Shown here piece after piece: positions 22,372 to 27,289 of a DNA stretch of 27,289 nt (within the stretch, counting starts at the first letter, position 1; every line of letters starts with the position of its first letter). The notes below the pieces were generated by a model, which saw only the letters and a list, made by a program, of their open reading frames with translations, ran no database searches and was not told the origin of the DNA. The position numbers and the translations under genes are program-made. Origin of the DNA: Dehalococcoidia bacterium (GTDB lineage Bacteria; Chloroflexota; Dehalococcoidia; Dehalococcoidales; CSSed11-197); NCBI GenBank assembly GCA_003552785.1, contig PUOQ01000028.1, positions 1 to 27,289 of the forward strand, given 5' to 3'.

Positions 22372-25119
22372 ATGCCAAAAAACTCACTGGTTATTTTTGA
22401 CGGCAATGCCCTGGTGCATCGCGCTTATCATGCCTTGCCGCCCCTGACTTCCAGGAGTGGTGAAGTCATCAATGCTGTATTTGGTTTTTCAGCTACACTG
22501 TTGAAGGTGCTGAAGGATATCGAGCCCGAATATACTGCAGTCGCTTTTGATAAAAAAGCTCCTACCTTTCGACACCTTCTCTTTGATGATTATAAGGCCA
22601 ACCGTCCTGATACCCCTCAGGATCTGGTGCCTCAATTTGAAATTGTAAGAGATATGGTCAGGGCTTTTAACATTCCTGTTTTTGAATTTGACGGCTATGA
22701 AGCAGATGATATTTTGGGTACTTTGAGCAATCTCGCAGAACTAAAGGGAGTCGAGGTGATAATTGTTACCGGTGATGCTGATGCAATGCAGCTGGTGCGC
22801 CCGGGTGTCAAGGTGGCCTATCCAAGGGTTGGGCGCCAATTCAGTGATACAGTTTTGTATGATGAGGCCAGGGTTGAAGAAAAGTTTGGCATTAAACCTG
22901 CCTTTATTGCTGATTACAAGGCCCTGGTAGGGGATGTATCGGATAATATTCCCGGTATTCCCGGTATCGGCCCCAAAACTGCAACCAGGCTTATAAACGA
23001 GTATGGCAGCATAGATGATATATATAAATATATACATAAAGTTCAGCCTGAAAAGTTAAAAAAGTTACTTGATCAGTATCAGGATATTGCACTGAAGGGC
23101 AAAAAGCTGGCCACTATAGTTACCAGTATGGATATTGAGCTGGACCTTGAGGCCTGCCGGTTGAGTCGCTACAACCGGTCGCAGGTTTTAGAACTGTTTA
23201 AAAAACTTGAATTCTCAAGCCTGCTTAACAAATTGCCACCAGAAGATTTCTCCTCTGGCCCTGGAAAATCCTCTGGGGAGAAAAACCCTGACCACCAGGA
23301 GCCCCCTCAGGTTAATTACTGTGTAATTAACTCTGGTGATTTGCTGGGTGACCTTGTAAAACGCCTCGACAAATCCGGCCGTTTTGCTTTCGATGTTGAA
23401 ACCACCGGTCTGGACGTTGAAGATTCGCCGGTAGTCGGCCTTTCGTTTTCCATTGCTAAAGGAGAGGCCTATTATATCCCTGTAGGCCATGTAGGCTGGG
23501 AGCAGGTTGGGCAACTTGATGCGGGTGAAGTTGCAAAAAAATTAAAACCTGTATTTGAGAATACGGCGGTTTCCAAAATTGCTCATAATGCCAAGTTTGA
23601 TATCCAGGCCTGTGCCACTATGGGGATAACCGTCTGCGGAATGGATTTCGATACCATGATTGCGGCGTATCTGCTGGGAGAAAAATCCCTGGGGCTTAAG
23701 GAGCTGGCTTTTAACCGCCTGGGGAAAGAGATGACTCCTTTGAACCAGCTTATCGGAAGTGGTACCAGGCGGATTAATATGAGCCAGGTAGAAGTTTCGG
23801 TGGCTTCAGATTATGCTTGCGCCGATGCCGATATAACCCGGCAACTGGCTGAAGTATTTGGAGCCGAACTGAAGGAAAAACAGCTCCTCAGTTTGTTTAA
23901 TCAGGTTGAAATGCCACTTGTGCCGGTTTTACTTGAAATGGAAGGAGCCGGTATAAAGCTTGATATTGAGTTGCTGGACCGGATTTCTACCCGGCTGTCG
24001 GGGCGCCTGATGGAGCTCGAGGCAGCTATATACGAGGCGGCAGGGCACCGATTTAATATTAATTCACCCAGGCAGCTGGGGCAGGTATTATTTGAAGATT
24101 TGAAGCTTACCGGCGGAAAAAGGACCAAGAGCGGTTATTCCACCGACGCATCAGTGCTGGAATCTTTAAAAGGGGCTCACCCTGTAATAGACATGGTTAT
24201 CGAATTCAGGCAACTGATGAAACTGAAAACAACTTATGTAGACGCTCTGCCCCTGATGGTTAACCGCCGTACCGGCCGGCTGCATACCAGCTTCAACCAG
24301 ACGCGGACCACCACTGGCAGGCTTTCCTCAAGTGAACCAAATCTGCAAAATATTCCAGTGCGTGGGGATATGGGGCGCGAAATTCGCCAGGCCTTTATTG
24401 CCCCGGAAGGCTCTATTCTTATTTCCGGTGACTATTCACAGATTGACCTCAGGGTGCTGGCCCATCTTTCCCGGGACCAGGTGCTTATGGAGACCTTCAG
24501 TAGAGGCGAAGATGTACATACCGCAACGGCTGTGAGGTTATTCGGTGTTAATCCGTCAGAAGTTACCGCCGATATGCGGCGTCTGGCTAAAACGGTGAAT
24601 TTTGGCGTCATATACGGAATGAGTGGTTATGGACTGGAGCAGGCTACCGAGCTGAGCCGGAAGGAAGCCGAGCAGTTTATTGCCACCTACTTTGCCAGGT
24701 ACCCCGGAGTAAGCCGTTATCTGGATGAAACCAGGGATACAGCGCGCCGGCAGGGTTTCGTGCAGACAGTGCTGGGGCGTCGGCGGCTTATAGGTGAAAT
24801 CAATTCCAGTAACCGCAATCTGCGTGAGGCGGCAGAGCGAATGGCGATAAATATGCCGGTTCAGGGCACGTCGGCCGATATAATTAAGGTTGCCATGATT
24901 GATTTACACCGGGAGATAAACAAGCAGGGATTAAAAAGCCGCATGCTTCTTCAGGTACATGACGAGCTGATTTTTGAAGTGCCCGGAGATGAAGAAGGGG
25001 TGATGTGCCGGCTGATACCGGATTTGATGAGCCGGGCGGTTGAACTTTCAGTGCCGGTGAAGGTTGATGTGAAAAAGGGTAAAAGCTGGGGCGAGATGGA
25101 GGCGGATAACAATGCCTGA
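22372..25119 (+). CDS. polA: DNA polymerase I
   Basis: This 915-residue family A polymerase for repair and Okazaki-fragment processing has three domains. The 5'-3' exonuclease (1-290) shows FDGNALVHRAYHALPPL, EADDILGTL and DVSDNIPGIPGIGPKTA. The proofreading exonuclease (about 320-490) keeps D341/E343 (DVET), HNAKFD and YACADAD, so all four metal ligands appear present, unlike Taq or Bst enzymes. In the polymerase domain, motif A is DYSQIDLR (D687), motif B has K740 and F744 (KTVNFGVIYG), and motif C is VHDE (D864). The residue after DYSQI is D692 where nearly all relatives have glutamate (E710 of E. coli, the sugar gate). The 3' end overlaps mutM by eight bases, so the two repair genes are coupled. 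Confidence 0.97.
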   Translation: MPKNSLVIFDGNALVHRAYHALPPLTSRSGEVINAVFGFSATLLKVLKDIEPEYTAVAFDKKAPTFRHLLFDDYKANRPDTPQDLVPQFEIVRDMVRAFNIPVFEFDGYEADDILGTLSNLAELKGVEVIIVTGDADAMQLVRPGVKVAYPRVGRQFSDTVLYDEARVEEKFGIKPAFIADYKALVGDVSDNIPGIPGIGPKTATRLINEYGSIDDIYKYIHKVQPEKLKKLLDQYQDIALKGKKLATIVTSMDIELDLEACRLSRYNRSQVLELFKKLEFSSLLNKLPPEDFSSGPGKSSGEKNPDHQEPPQVNYCVINSGDLLGDLVKRLDKSGRFAFDVETTGLDVEDSPVVGLSFSIAKGEAYYIPVGHVGWEQVGQLDAGEVAKKLKPVFENTAVSKIAHNAKFDIQACATMGITVCGMDFDTMIAAYLLGEKSLGLKELAFNRLGKEMTPLNQLIGSGTRRINMSQVEVSVASDYACADADITRQLAEVFGAELKEKQLLSLFNQVEMPLVPVLLEMEGAGIKLDIELLDRISTRLSGRLMELEAAIYEAAGHRFNINSPRQLGQVLFEDLKLTGGKRTKSGYSTDASVLESLKGAHPVIDMVIEFRQLMKLKTTYVDALPLMVNRRTGRLHTSFNQTRTTTGRLSSSEPNLQNIPVRGDMGREIRQAFIAPEGSILISGDYSQIDLRVLAHLSRDQVLMETFSRGEDVHTATAVRLFGVNPSEVTADMRRLAKTVNFGVIYGMSGYGLEQATELSRKEAEQFIATYFARYPGVSRYLDETRDTARRQGFVQTVLGRRRLIGEINSSNRNLREAAERMAINMPVQGTSADIIKVAMIDLHREINKQGLKSRMLLQVHDELIFEVPGDEEGVMCRLIPDLMSRAVELSVPVKVDVKKGKSWGEMEADNNA

Positions 25120-25954
25120 GTTGCCTGAAGTGGAAACAATTTGCAACGAGCTGGCTCCGATAATTAAAAACAGGCGCATAAGCGGTTTTGAATTATTGTG
25201 GCAAAAAACCTTGAAGGGAATTGAAGAGATAGATTTTTCCCGTAATATTACTGGAAAGACTATCAAAAGCATTAACCGCCGGGGTAAATATATACTGGTA
25301 AACCTTGAGGGGGAACTTTGCTTTTCAGTTCATTTAAAAATGACCGGCTCACTAACTGTTTTGACGGGCAGGCCGCATCTTCCGGTACATACCAGGGCTG
25401 TCTTCTGGATGGAAAATAAAGCCGGCCTGTTTTTTATCGACCCCAGAAAATTCGGAAGAATCGAAGTTGTCAATGGCAGCCACCCTGCTGTTGTGAAGCT
25501 GGGCCCGGAGCCTCTCGAACAAGCTTTTACGGCCGAGATTTTTGGAAAAATACTTGCCGGAAAAAAAGCACCGGTAAAAACAGTTCTAATTGATCAGCAT
25601 AATATTGCCGGAGTTGGTAATATGTATGCTGATGAAGCGCTCTACATGGCCCGCATACATCCGTTAAGGCCGGCAGGCAGCCTTAGCAGCGAAGAACTGG
25701 ATAAACTCCACCATGCTTTGCAATCAGTGTTAATAACTGCGATTGAGAATAAGGGAGCCACAATTAACAATTATACAAGGCCCGGAGGCCAGGCCGGGCT
25801 GGCGCAAAATGAATTCAAGGTTGCCCATCAGCGAGGTAAAAAATGCACTTTGTGCGATACTCCGCTTGAGCGAATAACCGTACGTCAAAGAGGAACTTAT
25901 TTGTGCCCATCATGTCAGGTTTGCTCTTTACCCGCCCAAGTTTTTAAAGGCTGA
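25112..25954 (+). CDS. mutM: Formamidopyrimidine-DNA glycosylase
   Basis: This 280-residue bifunctional glycosylase/AP lyase removes 8-oxoguanine and FaPy lesions. It begins MPELPEVETICNEL, giving the catalytic N-terminal proline and E3 after methionine removal. The lysine of HLKMTGS, the IAGVGNMYADEALYMARIHP segment (helix-two-turn-helix) and the C-terminal zinc finger are all present; the finger is C-x2-C-x16-C-x2-C in KKCTLCDTP...TYLCPSCQ. YTRPGGQAGLAQNEFKVAHQ precedes the finger. The length is normal. The start ATG lies inside the end of polA (eight-base overlap), so translation is coupled and both act in DNA repair. The last 11 bases overlap the convergent glycosyltransferase gene. Confidence 0.96.
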   Translation: MPELPEVETICNELAPIIKNRRISGFELLWQKTLKGIEEIDFSRNITGKTIKSINRRGKYILVNLEGELCFSVHLKMTGSLTVLTGRPHLPVHTRAVFWMENKAGLFFIDPRKFGRIEVVNGSHPAVVKLGPEPLEQAFTAEIFGKILAGKKAPVKTVLIDQHNIAGVGNMYADEALYMARIHPLRPAGSLSSEELDKLHHALQSVLITAIENKGATINNYTRPGGQAGLAQNEFKVAHQRGKKCTLCDTPLERITVRQRGTYLCPSCQVCSLPAQVFKG

Positions 25955-26678
25955 CTTTTTTTACGTTGTCAATTCTTTTGTACTTGATGGCTTGCTTGAT
26001 GGTGGTGAGGTTGACCTGCTCGGCCATTTTGGCAAGGCGGATTACATCGGAAGAATACTCCTGGCGGGAAGTATGGATCTTTGAGCCAAGATAGATTTCT
26101 TTAATACTAAAGCCTTTCATGGCTGTTTCTATTAAAATCCAGATATCGATTCCCCACCCCTCTGGGCAGTCTTTTTTACTGACTACTTCTTTGAACAGGC
26201 TTGCTTTAGCGCATATTTCCCCGCTTAAAGGCTGGTTGAAATGAGCAATTTCAGGGAAAAAGACCCATGACATGGGCCTGGCTACCAGCTTGGTGACTGC
26301 GCCGTCATATTCTGCGCGGCGGTAATAACCCCGGCTCATGTCGCACTTTTCTTCAGCAACCGGTTCAACCAGTTGGTCTATCCAGTCCGGGGTTAAGTTT
26401 ACAATGTCGGCATCAAGGAAGAGTATAATATCTGCCTGAAGTTTGAGTGCTGCCTTTATGCCGTCGCGCATTGCACGACCTTTAGCCGGATATACCTCCC
26501 GGCTCTGGGAAACTACCATTGCCCCGGCTTTTTTCGCCTCTTCACGAGTGCCGTCTGTTGAATGGCCATCAACCACAATAGCCTGTGGCTGATATTTGGA
26601 AAGTTTGGCTACCTCAATGCACTGGGCTATGGTCCTCTCTTCATTTTTGGCTGGAAAAACAACTATTACTTTACCCAT
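25944..26678 (-). CDS. Glycosyltransferase, GT2/GT81 glucosyl-3-phosphoglycerate synthase-like
   Basis: This 244-residue soluble GT-A fold enzyme has VVFPAKNEERTIAQCIE at the N-terminus, VVDGHSTDGTREEA, and the metal-binding D-x-D in LFLDADIVN. The acceptor-region motifs FNQPLSGEICAK and GWGIDIWILIETAMKGFSIKE resemble GpgS/MpgS-type enzymes. Those make glucosyl- or mannosyl-phosphoglycerate, precursors of compatible solutes such as mannosylglycerate. It is somewhat shorter than most GpgS proteins, so another sugar transfer is possible. I chose the ATG at 26676-26678, six bases after AAGGA; the TTG at 26684 abuts that ribosome site. No phosphatase partner is visible. The 3' end overlaps mutM by 11 bases. 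Confidence 0.8.
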   Translation of the reverse strand: MGKVIVVFPAKNEERTIAQCIEVAKLSKYQPQAIVVDGHSTDGTREEAKKAGAMVVSQSREVYPAKGRAMRDGIKAALKLQADIILFLDADIVNLTPDWIDQLVEPVAEEKCDMSRGYYRRAEYDGAVTKLVARPMSWVFFPEIAHFNQPLSGEICAKASLFKEVVSKKDCPEGWGIDIWILIETAMKGFSIKEIYLGSKIHTSRQEYSSDVIRLAKMAEQVNLTTIKQAIKYKRIDNVKKVSL

Positions 26679-26697
26679 ATCCAATCCTTCTTAATTT

Positions 26698-26726
26698 ATT
26701 GTAACTTTAAGAATGATTCTGTTCAA
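26698..26726 (-). promoter_or_regulatory. Promoter of the glycosyltransferase gene
   Basis: On the minus strand TTGAAC (26721-26726), a 17-base spacer and TACAAT (26698-26703) form a good sigma-70 promoter. The start near 26691 leaves a leader of about 12 bases containing the AAGGA ribosome site. Confidence 0.6.
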
Positions 26727-27054
26727 GGCTTTTCAGGATTATTATCTCGAAAGAGGCTTTCAATCATTAGAAACGGGATAAACGAGATTTGGCTTCAAGA
26801 GAGTTTTATTAACCCCTTTTAGTGGTAAGCGGCATTAATTATTTACGGAATACCTGCCGGCTTGCTGGCTGCTCTTCTTCTGCCAGGCCTGCTTGATTTC
26901 GGTGGCGCTCGGGCAGGCTAATGGCTTTTTGGGGTGTTAATGCTGCCAGAAGCTTTCAATCTTAACGTTAACCCGAACGTAACTTTTGCTGTTTTGTTGG
27001 GGCCTATACAGTTGCCGGCTGCGGTAAGCTATCATGCGGGAAAGTAAAAGAGTG
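26727..27054. other. Intergenic region without a supported gene
   Basis: These 328 bases lie between the glycosyltransferase promoter and the tRNA-Cys gene. I see no coding sequence with a ribosome site. Around 26961-26980 the bases AACGTTAACCCGAACGTAAC contain a short palindrome TTAACGTTAA and an ACGTT/AACGT inverted pair. There is no clear terminator with a T-run for the tRNA transcript. No tRNA, CRISPR or mobile-element ends are visible. Confidence 0.5.
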
Positions 27055-27129
<75 letters not shown>

Positions 27130-27169
27130 TTTTATTTTTTACAGTGGCCATCTGCCACAGGTTGGTTAC

Positions 27170-27244
27170 TGGAGCGGAAGACGAGATTCGAACTCGCGAC
27201 CTCCTCCTTGGCAAGGAGGCGTTCTACCACTGAACTACTTCCGC
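27170..27244 (-). tRNA. tRNA-Gly (GCC)
   Basis: This 75-base minus-strand gene has acceptor arms GCGGAAG and CTTCCGC, discriminator T and encoded CCA. The anticodon stem CTCCT/AGGAG closes the loop TGCCA in the centre, with anticodon GCC. The T loop is GTTCGAATC. It lies 40 bases upstream of tRNA-Cys and is probably cotranscribed with it. Confidence 0.95.
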
Positions 27245-27255
27245 TATTCTACTAG

Positions 27256-27289
27256 TGGTGCCGAGAGTGGGATTTGAACCCACACGAGC
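27256..27289 (-). tRNA. 3' part of a tRNA, probably tRNA-Leu (cut by window edge)
   Basis: On the minus strand the T arm GTGGG-TTCAAAT-CCCAC is followed by the acceptor strand TCTCGGC, discriminator A and encoded CCA. The A73 discriminator and the sequence before the T arm fit leucine tRNAs with a long variable arm. The anticodon lies outside the window, so the identity is only probable. Confidence 0.7.

Noticed and set aside
26562..26822. 86-codon plus-strand open frame overlapping the start of the glycosyltransferase
   Set aside because: It is mostly the complement of the glycosyltransferase coding region and its promoter, with no ribosome site.

Overview
The window most probably comes from a member of the Dehalococcoidia (Chloroflexota), an anaerobe that respires organohalides. 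The strongest evidence is a Tat-exported, corrinoid/iron-sulfur reductive dehalogenase (RdhA) whose N-terminus resembles Dehalococcoides-type enzymes, with a small three-helix RdhB-type membrane anchor downstream. A short tricarboxylic-acid gene run using a LeuC/LeuD-type aconitase also fits. The assignment rests on family resemblance read by eye, not on a search.

Layout. Positions 53-2459 (minus strand) hold a compact operon: HIT-family nucleotide phosphorylase/hydrolase, a tiny PLDc_N-type membrane protein, an ABC ATPase and an ABC-2 permease. Its promoter lies back to back with that of the dehalogenase operon (2519-5592, plus): rdhA, two paralogous lipoproteins of unknown function, a decayed third copy, and rdhB. 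Converging on rdhB is a minus-strand pair: a PadR-family regulator and a short membrane protein that looks like a truncated or fused TauE/SafE permease. A nearly identical 19-bp element lies at the presumed transcription start of both rdhA and padR, so PadR is a strong candidate for the repressor of the dehalogenase operon and of itself.

Positions 6384-9258 are housekeeping genes: a bifunctional-looking Rel (p)ppGpp enzyme, ribosomal protein S20 with a TTG start, and a stand-alone Smr-domain protein. Positions 9382-14200 encode a three-subunit soluble NAD-linked formate dehydrogenase (NuoE-like, NuoF-like, catalytic subunit). The catalytic gene is interrupted by an in-frame TGA at 12563 followed by a bacterial SECIS hairpin, so it is read as one selenoprotein of 889 residues. 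A lipoprotein and a type II NADH dehydrogenase follow. Together these suggest a route from formate to NADH to quinone, possibly feeding dehalogenation; that link is inference.

Positions 16554-22291 form a carbon-metabolism operon: carboxylase subunit with biotin domain (PycB type), aconitase-family large and small subunits, isocitrate dehydrogenase and malate dehydrogenase. This is enough to interconvert pyruvate/oxaloacetate/malate and citrate/2-oxoglutarate if citrate synthase is elsewhere. polA and mutM follow with overlapping reading frames, then a convergent GT2/GT81-type glycosyltransferase. The window closes with a minus-strand tRNA cluster (a probable Leu cut by the window edge, then Gly and Cys).
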